From: Thermodesulfatator autotrophicus
Lineage (GTDB): Bacteria > Desulfobacterota > Thermodesulfobacteria > Thermodesulfobacteriales > Thermodesulfatatoraceae
NCBI RefSeq assembly: GCF_001642325.1
Contig: NZ_LSFI01000007.1
Location: 1 to 61,087 of the forward strand
Direction of reading: 5' to 3'
Length of the DNA stretch: 61,087 bases
Below are positions 44,924 to 54,615 of this stretch, piece by piece; within the stretch, counting starts at the first letter, position 1; the number at the start of each line of letters is the position of its first letter. Position numbers and translations under genes: made by a program. The notes below the pieces were generated by a model. The model made no database searches, had not been told where the DNA came from, and saw only the letters and a program-made list of their open reading frames with translations.

Positions 44924-45469
44924 ATGTTCAAAGCGGTTTCTTTGGTTCCTTTAGGAAGTGTGCGCCAGGACGTGATTGACGCTATTGCTGGAGGAATCTA
45001 TGAAAACTTACAGCTTGAAGTTTTTTTTGAAGAGCCGGCTTCTCTTCCTCAGGAGTTTTTTGACCCGGCACGAGGCCAATTCAAAGCCGATGACCTGGTA
45101 ACTTATTTTCAGCAAAATATAGAGACTCGCTCTCGTTTAAAACTCGGTATTTGCGAAGCTGATCTCTACGCCTGGGATTTAAACTTTGTCTTTGGTATTT
45201 CTATTTTAAAGCAGGGTACGGCCTTGCTTTCTTATAAGCGTCTTGACAATAAGTTTTACAACCTGCCGCCCAATGACCGCCTGCTCTATGAAAGAGCCCA
45301 AAAAGAAGCACTCCATGAACTTGGTCACGCTATAGGCCTTGACCACTGTGAGGCTCCCTGTGTTATGCATTATTCTAACAGTGTTATGGAGGTTGACGTT
45401 AAACCTGCTAAATTTTGCCCTGAATGCTGGCGGAGGTTAAATTTGCTCTTAGGGCGTAATCTTCATTAG
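44924..45469 (+). CDS. Archaemetzincin-type metalloprotease
   Basis: The 181-aa zinc protease has [11 protein letters not shown] at residues 131-141 (HExxHxxGxxH) followed by C142, C146 and CPEC at 165-168. This is the archaemetzincin (AmzA) pattern with an extra structural zinc. There is no signal peptide, so it is probably cytoplasmic. GAGGAGG precedes the ATG at 44924. The family is common in archaea and patchy in bacteria, and its substrates are unknown. The selB gene follows 9 bp downstream. Confidence 0.9.
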   Translation: MFKAVSLVPLGSVRQDVIDAIAGGIYENLQLEVFFEEPASLPQEFFDPARGQFKADDLVTYFQQNIETRSRLKLGICEADLYAWDLNFVFGISILKQGTALLSYKRLDNKFYNLPPNDRLLYERAQKEALHELGHAIGLDHCEAPCVMHYSNSVMEVDVKPAKFCPECWRRLNLLLGRNLH

Positions 45470-45478
45470 AGGTGAAAA

Positions 45479-47413
45479 ATGGCGGAAAAAACTGAAAAAC
45501 GAGTTATTTTGGGCACAGCTGGCCATATTGACCATGGAAAGACAACCCTGGTCAAAGCCCTTACGGGTATAGATACAGATCGCTTAAAAGAAGAAAAAGA
45601 ACGCGGCATAACCATAGAACTTGGTTTTGCTCATCTCACTCTTCCCAGTGGTATTCGCCTGGGAATAGTTGATGTGCCAGGGCACGAGCGTTTTGTGAAA
45701 AATATGGTGGCTGGAGCCAGTGGAATTGACCTGGTGGCCCTGGTAGTAGCTGCTGACGAAGGCGTTATGCCACAAACAAGAGAGCATCTTGAGATATGTG
45801 AGTTGCTCGGGGTAAAAACCGGCCTGGTGGTAATAACCAAAAAAGACCTGGTAGAAGAAGACTGGCTTGAACTAATTAAAGAAGATATCACCGAGGCCTT
45901 GAAAGGCACCTTTCTTGAGGGGGCTCCCATAATAGCGGTGTCAGCCACCACGGGAGAGGGCCTTGATGAACTCATTGCCCTGCTTGACGAGCTGGTTAAA
46001 AAGGTGCCAGCCCGCCCGGCTAAAGGGCCTTTTAGGCTTCCGGTTGACCGTGTGTTCACCATTAAAGGTTTTGGCACCGTAGTTACGGGCACAGCCCTTT
46101 CTGGCAGGATAAAACTAGGCGATGAGGCCATGATTTATCCTCGCGAGCTTTCTACCCGCATAAGACGCATTCAGGTTCATGGAGAGGATAGAGATGAAGC
46201 CTTGGCTGGCCAGCGTACAGCTTTGAATCTCCAGGGTATAGAAAAAGAAGAAGTAGAACGAGGCGACGTGGTGGCCATGCCAGGCACTTTGCGGCCCAGT
46301 CTTATTCTTGATGTTTCTCTGCGTTATCTTTCAAGTGCTTCAAAGCCTCTTCTACACAACACCAGGGTGCGCCTGCATATAGGTACCAGCGAAGTGCTGG
46401 GGCGTGTTTTCCTTTTCGGTAAGGATAAGATAGAACCAGGAGAGGAGGCCCTGGCCCAACTGCGGCTTGAAGAACCTGTTGTCTGCTGGCGTGGAGACCA
46501 TTTTGTTTTAAGAAGCTACTCGCCTATGGTGACCATCGGCGGAGGCGTGGTACTTAACCCAGTGGCAGAGCGCCGTAAACGTTCTCAAAAGCGCCAGGTA
46601 GAAGAATTAAAATTCCTTAAAGAGGCCCCTCTTGAAGAAGTTATTCTTTATCACCTTAAAATGGCCAAGGAAATGGGTCTTCCCGAAGAGGAAATAGCCC
46701 TTAGAGTATCTTTGTTTGATGAAGACCTGGCTAAAGTGCTAAAACGCTTGAAAGAGTATGGTAAAATAAAAGAAATTCCCTTTGAAAACAAAAAACTTTA
46801 TTTGGCTCGGGAAATATACGACCAGATAAAAGGGGAAATCCTTAATCGTTTAAAGAAATTCCACGAAAAGTTTCCTCTAAAGCCAGGACTGACCAAAGAA
46901 GAGCTAAGGCAGCGTCTTCCTTCTGGTCTTGATAATCGGGCTTTTGAAAAGATGCTAGAAGAACTCATAGCCAAAAATAAAGTTGTTCAGGAAGAAAAGT
47001 TTATAAGGCTTTCTGAACACAAAATAGTACTTGCCGAAGAACAGGAAGCCATAAAACAGAAGCTTGAAAATATATTCCGTAAAGCCGGTGTTACTCCACC
47101 AGATAAAGACGAAGTTATTGCTAGCTTTAAGGAAAATGCTCCTGTGGCCCAGGAAATTTTTTCTTTGCTTTTACAGGAAGGAAAATTGGTAAAGCTTCGT
47201 GACGAGTTAATATTCCACGCCGATGTTTTAGAAGAAGTTAAAAATAAAGTTATTTCTTTTCTCAAGAATAATCAGGAAATGGCCGTGGGAGATTTTAAAA
47301 AATTACTGGGAGGGGCCAGCCGCAAATATACCATCCCGTTGCTTGAATATCTTGACCACCAAAAAATAACCATTCGGGTGGGAGATAAAAGAGTTTTACG
47401 TAAAGCCACTTAG
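45479..47413 (+). CDS. selB: Selenocysteine-specific elongation factor SelB
   Basis: SelB brings Sec-tRNA-Sec to UGA codons that have a SECIS element. The 644-aa GTPase starts [20 protein letters not shown] (P-loop), [18 protein letters not shown] (switch I), [12 protein letters not shown] and TKKDL (NKxD variant). Beta-barrel domains II and III follow (to about 370), then the C-terminal winged-helix repeats (about 380-640) that bind SECIS RNA. Its presence shows that the organism makes selenoproteins. It starts 9 bp after the archaemetzincin, and fdhD follows 14 bp after its stop. Confidence 0.96.
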   Translation: MAEKTEKRVILGTAGHIDHGKTTLVKALTGIDTDRLKEEKERGITIELGFAHLTLPSGIRLGIVDVPGHERFVKNMVAGASGIDLVALVVAADEGVMPQTREHLEICELLGVKTGLVVITKKDLVEEDWLELIKEDITEALKGTFLEGAPIIAVSATTGEGLDELIALLDELVKKVPARPAKGPFRLPVDRVFTIKGFGTVVTGTALSGRIKLGDEAMIYPRELSTRIRRIQVHGEDRDEALAGQRTALNLQGIEKEEVERGDVVAMPGTLRPSLILDVSLRYLSSASKPLLHNTRVRLHIGTSEVLGRVFLFGKDKIEPGEEALAQLRLEEPVVCWRGDHFVLRSYSPMVTIGGGVVLNPVAERRKRSQKRQVEELKFLKEAPLEEVILYHLKMAKEMGLPEEEIALRVSLFDEDLAKVLKRLKEYGKIKEIPFENKKLYLAREIYDQIKGEILNRLKKFHEKFPLKPGLTKEELRQRLPSGLDNRAFEKMLEELIAKNKVVQEEKFIRLSEHKIVLAEEQEAIKQKLENIFRKAGVTPPDKDEVIASFKENAPVAQEIFSLLLQEGKLVKLRDELIFHADVLEEVKNKVISFLKNNQEMAVGDFKKLLGGASRKYTIPLLEYLDHQKITIRVGDKRVLRKAT

Positions 47414-47427
47414 GCTAAAATAGAAAT

Positions 47428-48204
47428 ATGATTACTCTTACCTTAAAGCATCGCACCAGGTTAAAGGCGCCATTGAAAGAAGAAGAGCGCGAGGAAGAAG
47501 TTATCCTTGAGCGCCCTTATCGTATTTACTTAAACGAGGAGCCGGTGGGTTCTTCCATGGTACTGCCTACAGGGCTTGAGGAATTCGGAGTAGGTTTTCT
47601 TTTTGCCCAGGGATATTTTGAAGACCCAAAAGTTTTTAAAGAAGTAAGACTTTGCCACGAGAAAGGAAGCATATTTGTTTACGCCGATGTGGAAAAAATA
47701 GAAGGAAAAGATTTAATTATTACCTCAGGTTGTGGGGGGACAGGCAAAATATCCCGTGACTTTCTTGAAAAAGAATTTTCTCCCTTGGCCGAGTGGCAGA
47801 TGAGGCTCTCAGAGGTGAGGGATTTTATTTTGGCTGTTTTAAAAAAATCAGACCTGGGCTTGAGAACCCATTGCGTGCACGCCTGCGGCTACTGGGAAGA
47901 TGGGCGCTTGCGTCTTTTTTACGAAGATGTTGGCCGTCACAACGCAGTGGATAAGGTAGTTGGGGCCATTTTAATGGGCAAAGCCAGCCCTAAGGGAGCC
48001 ATTTATACCACTGGGAGGCTTACTTCGGACATGGTTTTAAAATGTGCTCGGGTTGGTATTCCCATTGTTATGTCACGCACGGCAACTTCGTCTTTAGGGC
48101 TTGAAATCGCCAAAAGAGCAGGTATTACTCTGGTTTGCTACGCGCGCCCGGAGCGGGTAAATATATTTAACGCCCCGGAGCGCATAATTAACGACTTAGT
48201 CTAG
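47428..48204 (+). CDS. fdhD: FdhD, sulfur carrier for formate dehydrogenase
   Basis: This 258-aa protein sulfurates the molybdenum/tungsten cofactor so that formate dehydrogenase becomes active. It has [11 protein letters not shown] (a modified form of the usual CxxC loop), [33 protein letters not shown] and the [12 protein letters not shown] nucleotide site. Formate dehydrogenase is often a selenoprotein, which fits the adjacent selB. Its last 9 bases overlap the convergent rubredoxin gene. Confidence 0.94.
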   Translation: MITLTLKHRTRLKAPLKEEEREEEVILERPYRIYLNEEPVGSSMVLPTGLEEFGVGFLFAQGYFEDPKVFKEVRLCHEKGSIFVYADVEKIEGKDLIITSGCGGTGKISRDFLEKEFSPLAEWQMRLSEVRDFILAVLKKSDLGLRTHCVHACGYWEDGRLRLFYEDVGRHNAVDKVVGAILMGKASPKGAIYTTGRLTSDMVLKCARVGIPIVMSRTATSSLGLEIAKRAGITLVCYARPERVNIFNAPERIINDLV

Positions 48205-48357
48205 GGGTTGAAACGCTATCTTGCTTGAACCGCAGACAGGGCAAGTCCAATCTCTGGGTAAATCTTCAAAAGGGGTTTCAGGAGGAATGTCGTGCATGGG
48301 GTCACCCTTTTCCGGTTCGTAAACATAACCACAGGTTTTGCATTGATACTTTTTCAT
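48196..48357 (-). CDS. Rubredoxin
   Basis: This 53-aa electron carrier has one Fe(Cys)4 site, with CKTCGY at residues 6-11 and CPVCGS at 39-44, and the usual [18 protein letters not shown] between. GGAG precedes the ATG. In anaerobes rubredoxins pass electrons to rubrerythrin or superoxide reductase for oxygen defence. A 17-bp palindrome sits in the promoter region shared with dnaE. Confidence 0.96.
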   Translation of the reverse strand: MKKYQCKTCGYVYEPEKGDPMHDIPPETPFEDLPRDWTCPVCGSSKIAFQPLD

Positions 48358-48389
48358 CTTTAAACTCCTTAAATTGAAATTTATATTAA

Positions 48390-48406
48390 TTTAGATTAAA
48401 TCTAAA
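48390..48406. promoter_or_regulatory. Palindromic operator candidate between rubredoxin and dnaE
   Basis: TTTAGATTAAATCTAAA is a perfect 17-bp palindrome with a 1-base centre. Its inner 15 bases have the 7-1-7 form of PerR/Fur boxes (compare TTATAAT-N-ATTATAA). On the minus strand it lies just upstream of TATAAA, a likely -10 of the rubredoxin gene, so a bound repressor would cover the promoter. The regulator is not known. Confidence 0.5.
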
Positions 48407-48431
48407 ATTATAATTAGTCAAGGAGAATGAG

Positions 48432-51400
48432 ATGGCTGACTTTGTGCATCTTCATTTGCATACTGAGTGGAGCCTTTTAGACGGAGCCATACGTTTAAAA
48501 GATCTTTTCCCTAAAGCAGTAGAATACGGTTATAAGGCCGTGGCTATTACAGACCACGGAAGCCTATTTGGACTTGTTCATTTTTATGAAAAGGCCAAAG
48601 AATTTGGCCTTAAGCCCATTCTCGGCTGTGAACTTTACGTAGCCCCGGGCTCTCGCTTTGAGCGCAAGGCCAAAAGTGCCCACGAGGCGGGCTACCATCT
48701 GGTGGTGCTTTGCCAGAACGAAACCGGTTATCGCAATCTTCTGAAGCTTGTGACTCTCGCGAACTTTGAAGGTTTTTACTGGAAGCCCCGGGTGGATAAA
48801 GAGCTTTTGCGTCAGTATAGTGACGGGCTTATTGCCCTTTCAGCCTGTCTTCACGGGGAGGTGGCCTCAGCGGCACTTCGCGGCCAGATGGCTGAGGCGC
48901 GTAAGCTGGCTAAAGAGTACGCCGAAATTTTTCCAGGCCGCTTTTATCTTGAGCTTCAGGAAAACGACCTCCCTGAACAAAAACAGGTTAACGAAGCCCT
49001 GGTGGAGATTGCTAGAGAACTGGGTCTTCCTCTCGTGGCTACTAATGACTGCCACTACCTAAAAGAAGATGATGCCCGTGTTCACGATGTCCTTCTCTGT
49101 ATTCAGACGAACAAGCTCGTTACTGACGAAAACCGTATGCGTTTTTCTACGGATAAGCTTTATTTTGCTTCACCTGAAGAGATGAAAGAGCGCTTTTCCT
49201 GGTGCCCTGAAGCCATTGAAAATACTTTGCGTATTGCTGAAGAGTGTCACCTTGAACTTGAACTCGGAAAACACCATTTTCCTCGCTATCCCTTACCTGA
49301 AGGGAAGACTTACGAAGAGGTATTTGAAGAAAAGGCAAGAGCAGGTTTTGAGGAGCGCCTTAAAAAATTGAAGGAATGGCCGGGACTTGCCACCTCTGAA
49401 AAGGAATATCGAGAAAGACTTGACCTTGAACTTGAAGTCATAAAAGAAAAAGGCTTTGCCAGTTACTTTCTGGTGGTCTCTGATTTTATTGCCTGGGCTA
49501 AAAAGCAGGGTATTCCTGTGGGCCCAGGCCGGGGTTCAGCTGCTGGGTCTCTGGTGGCTTACGCCATGGGCATCACCGAGCTTGACCCTATTCGCTACGG
49601 GCTACTTTTTGAGCGCTTTCTAAACGTTGAAAGGGCAAGTCTCCCTGATATAGACGTTGATTTTTGTATGCGTCGTCGGGAAGAGGTAATCCGCTATGTG
49701 CGGGAGAAGTATGGCGGAGAAGAGTTCGTGGCTCAAATTGCCACTTTTGGGCAGATGAAGGCCAAAGCGGTGGTGCGCGATGTAGGCCGTGCCCTTGGTA
49801 TGCCTTATCCCCAGGTTGATAAAATTGCCAAGCTTATTCCTGAAACCCCTGGTATTACGCTTGAAAAGGCCATAGCTACGGAGCCGCGCTTAAAAGAACT
49901 CATAGAAAAAGACCCTAAAGTACGGGAACTTATGGCTATTGCCCAGGCCCTTGAGGGGCTACCAAGGCATTCTTCTACCCACGCCGCAGGGGTAGTTATT
50001 GCTGATGCCCCCCTTACCAACTACTGCCCGCTCATGAAAGGTGACGAGGAGGAAATCGTCACTCAGTTTGACATGAAGGCTGTGGAAAGGGTAGGGCTTA
50101 TCAAGTTTGACTTCCTGGGCCTTAAGACCCTTACCATTATTGACCATGCCGTGCGCCTGGTAAGAGAGCATTATGGAGCAGAGATTGACCCTTCGCGCCT
50201 TTCCCTTGACGACGAAAAGACTTATGAGCTTTTGAGGCGAGGAGAAACTGACGGCGTGTTTCAGCTGGAATCTGCGGGGATGAAAGAGCTTCTGGTGCGC
50301 ATGAAGCCTTCGGAGTTTAACGACTTGATAGCTATTCTGGCCCTTTATCGCCCAGGGCCCCTTGAGTCTGGCATGGTTGACCAGTACGTCAAGGCCAAAC
50401 ACGGGGAAATAGAAGTTGAATATCCATTGCCTGAGCTTGAGCCTATTTTAAAAGAGACTTACGGGGTTATCGTCTATCAGGAACAGGTGATGAAAATCGC
50501 CCAGGTTCTGGCTGGCTATAGCCTTGGCGAAGCGGATATTCTCCGTCGGGCCATGGGTAAAAAGAAGCCGGAGGTCATGGCCGCCCAGAAGGAGCGTTTT
50601 ATAAAAGGAGCCACAGAGCGCGGCATTCCTAAAGATAAGGCTGAATACATCTTTGACCTTATGGAAAAGTTTGCCGGTTACGGCTTTAATAAAAGTCATT
50701 CAGCCGCTTACGCCCTGGTGGCTTACCAGACGGCTTATCTCAAGGCCCATTATCCCATTTGCTACATGACGGCCCTTCTCTCTTACGAAATGGGAAATAC
50801 CGACCAGGTGGTCAAATATGTTTCAGTTTGCAAACATATGGGCATAGAGGTTCTCCCGCCTGACATAAACGAAAGTGAGGTAGGTTTTAGCATCAAAGAT
50901 GGGAGAATTCGTTTTGGCCTGGGGGCGGTCAAAAACGTAGGCGAAGGAGCCATTGAAGAGATTATCAAGGCGCGTCAGGAAGGGCTTTTTAAGTCCTTTG
51001 AGGACTTTTGTCTGAGGGTTGACTTAAAGAAGGTAAACCGCCGGGTTATAGAATCTCTCATAAAAGCCGGGGCCTTTGATTCCCTGGGTCATGCAAGGGC
51101 GGCCCTTTTTGAAGCGCTACCTGAGATGCTTGATTGGGCTCAGACCCGCAAAAGAGCCAAAGAACAGGGCCAAAAGTCTATTTTTGACTTTGCCAGCAAT
51201 GTAAATACTTCTAAGGATAGCGCTGGAACTTTTGAGATTCCTGCTAAAGAAGAATGGCCGATTAACACTAAACTTAAATATGAGCGAGAGGCCCTTGGCT
51301 TTTACTTTAGCGGGCATCCCCTTGAGCCTTATCGTGAGTGGCTATCTCTTTTAACACCTTACACCGTTTCTTCCCTACTAAAACTTAATTCATCGGTGAA

Positions 51401-51899
51401 AGTAGGGGTAGGGGGGGCCATTTCTGAAGCCAAGGTCAAAAACACCCGTAAAGGCGATCGTATGGCCATTCTTAAGATAGAAGACGGCTACGAGACGATA
51501 GAAGTTATTGTCTTTCCAGACCTTTTGCGCCAGTGTGAAGAATTAATTGACGAAAAAGGCCTGGTTTTTGTGGTAGGCCGTTTTGAGAAAGATGACCGCG
51601 GGGCCAAAGTCGTAGCGGAAAAGATAGTCCCTTTAACCCGGGCGGCTGAAGTGATAAACGGGCGCGTTGCTATGGTGTTAAAGGGTGAAGAAACAAATAT
51701 TTCCCAACTTAAGGCCTTACATGATATACTTAAAGATGCACAGGGGAAGTTCCCGGTGGAGATAAAACTTAAGTTTAACGACGGTGAAGTGCTGATAGAT
51801 TTAAACGGGGCCTTTAAGCTTGACCCTAGGCCTGAGCTTGCCCGTACCCTTAAAGACATCCTGGGTTATGTGCCCCTTCAGGTGCAGGCAAGCTTTTAG
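48432..51899 (+). CDS. dnaE: DNA polymerase III alpha subunit
   Basis: DnaE is the replicative polymerase. The 1155-aa protein starts with a PHP domain (FVHLHLHTEWSLLDGAI). The polymerase core has GPGRGSAAGSLVAYAMGI, LPDIDVDFCMRRREEVI (catalytic aspartates) and a QVAQIATFGQM-like block. A helix-hairpin-helix region and a C-terminal OB domain (about 985-1070) follow. Length and order are those of DnaE1. AAGGAG precedes the ATG. It is divergent from the rubredoxin gene. Confidence 0.97.
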   Translation: MADFVHLHLHTEWSLLDGAIRLKDLFPKAVEYGYKAVAITDHGSLFGLVHFYEKAKEFGLKPILGCELYVAPGSRFERKAKSAHEAGYHLVVLCQNETGYRNLLKLVTLANFEGFYWKPRVDKELLRQYSDGLIALSACLHGEVASAALRGQMAEARKLAKEYAEIFPGRFYLELQENDLPEQKQVNEALVEIARELGLPLVATNDCHYLKEDDARVHDVLLCIQTNKLVTDENRMRFSTDKLYFASPEEMKERFSWCPEAIENTLRIAEECHLELELGKHHFPRYPLPEGKTYEEVFEEKARAGFEERLKKLKEWPGLATSEKEYRERLDLELEVIKEKGFASYFLVVSDFIAWAKKQGIPVGPGRGSAAGSLVAYAMGITELDPIRYGLLFERFLNVERASLPDIDVDFCMRRREEVIRYVREKYGGEEFVAQIATFGQMKAKAVVRDVGRALGMPYPQVDKIAKLIPETPGITLEKAIATEPRLKELIEKDPKVRELMAIAQALEGLPRHSSTHAAGVVIADAPLTNYCPLMKGDEEEIVTQFDMKAVERVGLIKFDFLGLKTLTIIDHAVRLVREHYGAEIDPSRLSLDDEKTYELLRRGETDGVFQLESAGMKELLVRMKPSEFNDLIAILALYRPGPLESGMVDQYVKAKHGEIEVEYPLPELEPILKETYGVIVYQEQVMKIAQVLAGYSLGEADILRRAMGKKKPEVMAAQKERFIKGATERGIPKDKAEYIFDLMEKFAGYGFNKSHSAAYALVAYQTAYLKAHYPICYMTALLSYEMGNTDQVVKYVSVCKHMGIEVLPPDINESEVGFSIKDGRIRFGLGAVKNVGEGAIEEIIKARQEGLFKSFEDFCLRVDLKKVNRRVIESLIKAGAFDSLGHARAALFEALPEMLDWAQTRKRAKEQGQKSIFDFASNVNTSKDSAGTFEIPAKEEWPINTKLKYEREALGFYFSGHPLEPYREWLSLLTPYTVSSLLKLNSSVKVGVGGAISEAKVKNTRKGDRMAILKIEDGYETIEVIVFPDLLRQCEELIDEKGLVFVVGRFEKDDRGAKVVAEKIVPLTRAAEVINGRVAMVLKGEETNISQLKALHDILKDAQGKFPVEIKLKFNDGEVLIDLNGAFKLDPRPELARTLKDILGYVPLQVQASF

Positions 51900-51980
51900 A
51901 ATTTAAAGGAGCTTTTATGCAGCTAGAAATATTGACCAATTCTGGCTCATTTTAGAGGGCTGATATCTAAGTGAAAGTAA

Positions 51981-52481
51981 ATGATTACCTGTAAATGTGC
52001 TGAAAGCGTATGTGAGATTCATGATGATGCCTTTAAGGCGGAAAGAAAGGCTATTCGTGATTTTTTACTTGAAAAAAAGGGCTATCTTCCCGAAGATATA
52101 AAAGAAGAGGTCCCTCTAGTTATAGAGGTAGCTAATAAACGACTCCACTCCATGGTTGATATTCTGGTAAATATCGCTGAAAAGCCAGCTATTGTTATAA
52201 GGATTAACGAAGGCTCAGTGGTAAGCCGTGAACGGGGCACTATCGCTGCGGCAAGGCTTATTTCCCCTGAAGCGCCACCTCCTATTTGTGTTCAGACAAA
52301 CGGAAAGGAATTTTCCCTTATTGATACCCATACTAAAAAAAGTTTTTCCCAGTCTCTGGAAGATCTTCCCTCTCGCCAGGAAATGTTAATATTTTTAGAT
52401 GGTTACAAGCCAAAGCCACTTACTCCCAAACAAATAGAGGGAGAAAAGAAAATTCTCTTTTTTTATGACGGGGTAGGCTGA
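51981..52481 (+). CDS. HSDR_N-like small protein
   Basis: The 166-aa protein resembles the type I restriction R-subunit N-terminal (HSDR_N) fold as a stand-alone unit. It has ERKAIRDFLLEKKGYLPEDI, MVDILVNIAEKPAIVIRI and SPEAPPPICVQTNGKEFSLI. The nuclease lysine expected in an EVK motif is replaced (VIRI), so it may be inactive. Such proteins are common in Desulfobacterota outside restriction operons and have no known role. A 12-codon open frame just upstream (51917-51955) starts MQLEILTNSG and may be a leader or remnant. Confidence 0.7.
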   Translation: MITCKCAESVCEIHDDAFKAERKAIRDFLLEKKGYLPEDIKEEVPLVIEVANKRLHSMVDILVNIAEKPAIVIRINEGSVVSRERGTIAAARLISPEAPPPICVQTNGKEFSLIDTHTKKSFSQSLEDLPSRQEMLIFLDGYKPKPLTPKQIEGEKKILFFYDGVG

Positions 52482-52521
52482 CCTGGGAAAGTAAAGATAG
52501 AGGATCTATCTTCTCAGGGCC

Positions 52522-53469
52522 ATGAGTAACAATTTTGAACCAGCTTATTTAAAGCTTCATCGCCAGGGCAAGCTTTTAGAAAGGGCAAGGCTTTTGCGAG
52601 AAAGCCTCGCTGCCTGTAATTTGTGTCCGCACGAGTGTGGAGTAAATCGCCAAAAAGGCGAGAAGGGTTTTTGTCGGGTGCTTGATAAACCAGTGGTTTC
52701 AAGCTACGGCCCTCATTTTGGTGAAGAGCAGCCCTTGGTGGGCTACGGTGGTTCCGGGACTATCTTTTTTACTTACTGCAATATGGCCTGTGTTTACTGC
52801 CAGAACTGGGAGATAAGTCATCTGGGGGCAGGGGAGGAAACCACGGCCGAAGAGCTTGCCCGCATGATGCTGGCCCTTCAGGCAAGGGGTTGTCATAACA
52901 TCAATTTCGTTACTCCTACCCATCAAATTGCCTTTATTGTAGAGGCTTTAGTTATAGCGGTGGAAAAGGGGTTAAGAGTGCCCCTTGTTTACAACTGTGG
53001 AGGGTACGAAAGGGTAGAGACCTTAAAAATTCTTGATGGAATCATAGATATTTACATGCCAGACTTTAAGTATTGGGACGAAGAGATAGCTTTAAAGCTT
53101 TCCAAAGTCCCGCGTTATCCCCAAGTGGCTAGAGACGCTCTTAAGGAAATGCATCGTCAGGTGGGAGACCTTGAGCTTGACGACGAATTTATTGCCAGGC
53201 GAGGTCTTCTGGTGCGGCATCTGGTGCTTCCAGGTGGCCTTTCAGGCACCAAAGAAGTTTTAAAGTTCATTGCCGAAGAAATATCACCAAATACCTATGT
53301 TAACATTATGGACCAGTATTACCCCTGCGGGGATGCCTGGAAGTATCCTCCCCTTGACCGCCGTATTACCCCTGAGGAATACGAAGAGGCCCTACGCTGG
53401 GCCAAAGAAGTAGGGCTCAAGCGTCTTGACCAGCGAGCCGAAAGAAAGCTCCTCTGGCTTAGCTTCTAA
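52522..53469 (+). CDS. Radical SAM protein, PflX-like
   Basis: This 315-aa radical SAM protein is of the COG1313 type, annotated as a pyruvate-formate-lyase activating enzyme homologue. The cluster cysteines are C86, C90 and C93 in YCNMACVYCQNW. An N-terminal CNLCPHECGVNR and a GEKGFC segment probably hold a further cysteine site. VYNCGGYERVETLKIL and MPDFKYWD are typical. The real substrate of this family is unknown. The phosphatase gene starts one base after its stop. Confidence 0.88.
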   Translation: MSNNFEPAYLKLHRQGKLLERARLLRESLAACNLCPHECGVNRQKGEKGFCRVLDKPVVSSYGPHFGEEQPLVGYGGSGTIFFTYCNMACVYCQNWEISHLGAGEETTAEELARMMLALQARGCHNINFVTPTHQIAFIVEALVIAVEKGLRVPLVYNCGGYERVETLKILDGIIDIYMPDFKYWDEEIALKLSKVPRYPQVARDALKEMHRQVGDLELDDEFIARRGLLVRHLVLPGGLSGTKEVLKFIAEEISPNTYVNIMDQYYPCGDAWKYPPLDRRITPEEYEEALRWAKEVGLKRLDQRAERKLLWLSF

Positions 53470-53470
53470 T

Positions 53471-54118
53471 ATGGATAATATTTACGCTATTGGAGATATT
53501 CACGGTTGCCTTTACGCCTTTGAAGAACTGCTGGCCAAAATCCCCATTCGTTTGGGGGAAGACTATCTTGTTTTATTAGGAGACTATATAGACCGCGGCC
53601 CAGACCCGCGTCGGGTATTGGAAATGGTTATGGAACTCAAAGAATCTTATGGAGATAAAGTCATTGCTCTTATGGGCAATCACGAATGGATGCTTTTGCG
53701 ATATTTAGAAGGGGACTGGCGCGAAGCTTATCTCGCCAATGGCGGAGACATTACCCTGGCCCAGTTTACCAATGACGAAGGAAAGTTTGAAATACCGCCT
53801 GAGTATGTTGACTTTTTAGCAAGTCTTCCTTTATACTGGGAAACTGAACGCTATATCTTTGTTCATGCTGGTTTAAAACCCGGAAGGCCCCTTGATAAAC
53901 AGCGTTTGGAAGACCTTCTTTTTATTCGGGAAGAGTTTATTTATTCTGATTATGACTGGGGAAAAAGAGTTGTTTTCGCCCATACACCTTTTAGACAACC
54001 TTTTTTAGCTCCCAATAAAATTGGTATTGATACCGGTTGTGTTTATGGGGGAGAACTTACTGCCCTTGTTTTGCCAGAGATAGACTTTTATTTTCAACCC
54101 TGCCAACGGAGGAGGTGA
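53471..54118 (+). CDS. PP1-type serine/threonine protein phosphatase
   Basis: The 215-aa metallophosphatase has the signature motifs YAIGDIHGCL (residues 4-13), LLGDYIDRGPDP and ALMGNHEWMLL. Later histidines (IFVHAGLKP, VFAHTPFRQP) complete the dinuclear metal site. The family includes PrpA/PrpB and ApaH relatives. I chose the ATG at 53471, since upstream in-frame residues would overlap the radical SAM gene deeply. Confidence 0.92.
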   Translation: MDNIYAIGDIHGCLYAFEELLAKIPIRLGEDYLVLLGDYIDRGPDPRRVLEMVMELKESYGDKVIALMGNHEWMLLRYLEGDWREAYLANGGDITLAQFTNDEGKFEIPPEYVDFLASLPLYWETERYIFVHAGLKPGRPLDKQRLEDLLFIREEFIYSDYDWGKRVVFAHTPFRQPFLAPNKIGIDTGCVYGGELTALVLPEIDFYFQPCQRRR

Positions 54119-54123
54119 TTTTT

Positions 54124-54615
54124 ATGGCCTTTGATGACGAACGGGAAAGACCTACCTGGCGAGAGATAGACAAAATGCGCGACCGAAGTCCTCACACCAG
54201 ACACCGCAAAGACGAAACAGCCCTTGAGTCTGCGTTAAAAGACAAATGGATGAAGGAGCGCTATTTAAAAGAAGTAGAAAAGCTTTTTGCCGGTAAAAAG
54301 GGTACTCCTGAGCACGACAAAGCGCTTTCACGCATTCACAAAAGTTACGGCACCAATCGTTTTAATAAAGCGGTGAGGGACTACGTTAAAGAATATGGCC
54401 TTCCTGAGGACTGGGGCACCCTTATTTTACTTTTGGACCATAGGGATGTAGAAATTGTTTGCGGGGCAATGAAGGCTTTGAAAGAACTTTACCCTGCCAA
54501 AGGCCCTGTAGAAAAGCAGGGCTTTTTAAGCAAGATGCGCGTCCTTTCCATGACAGCTAAGTCCGAAAAGGTGCAGGAAGAAGCCATGGCCTTGCTTGAC
54601 GAGTTAGGTATGTGA
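54124..54615 (+). CDS. Hypothetical protein, basic and helical
   Basis: The 163-aa protein begins MAFDDERERPTWREIDKMRD. It has a very basic, charged N-terminal half and a helical C-terminal half (LPEDWGTLILLLDHRDVEIV). I do not recognise it with certainty. The same kind of gene seems to occur in other sulfate reducers. GGAGGTG precedes the ATG. It is packed between the phosphatase and the Xer recombinase and its TGA overlaps the next ATG. Confidence 0.75.
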   Translation: MAFDDERERPTWREIDKMRDRSPHTRHRKDETALESALKDKWMKERYLKEVEKLFAGKKGTPEHDKALSRIHKSYGTNRFNKAVRDYVKEYGLPEDWGTLILLLDHRDVEIVCGAMKALKELYPAKGPVEKQGFLSKMRVLSMTAKSEKVQEEAMALLDELGM

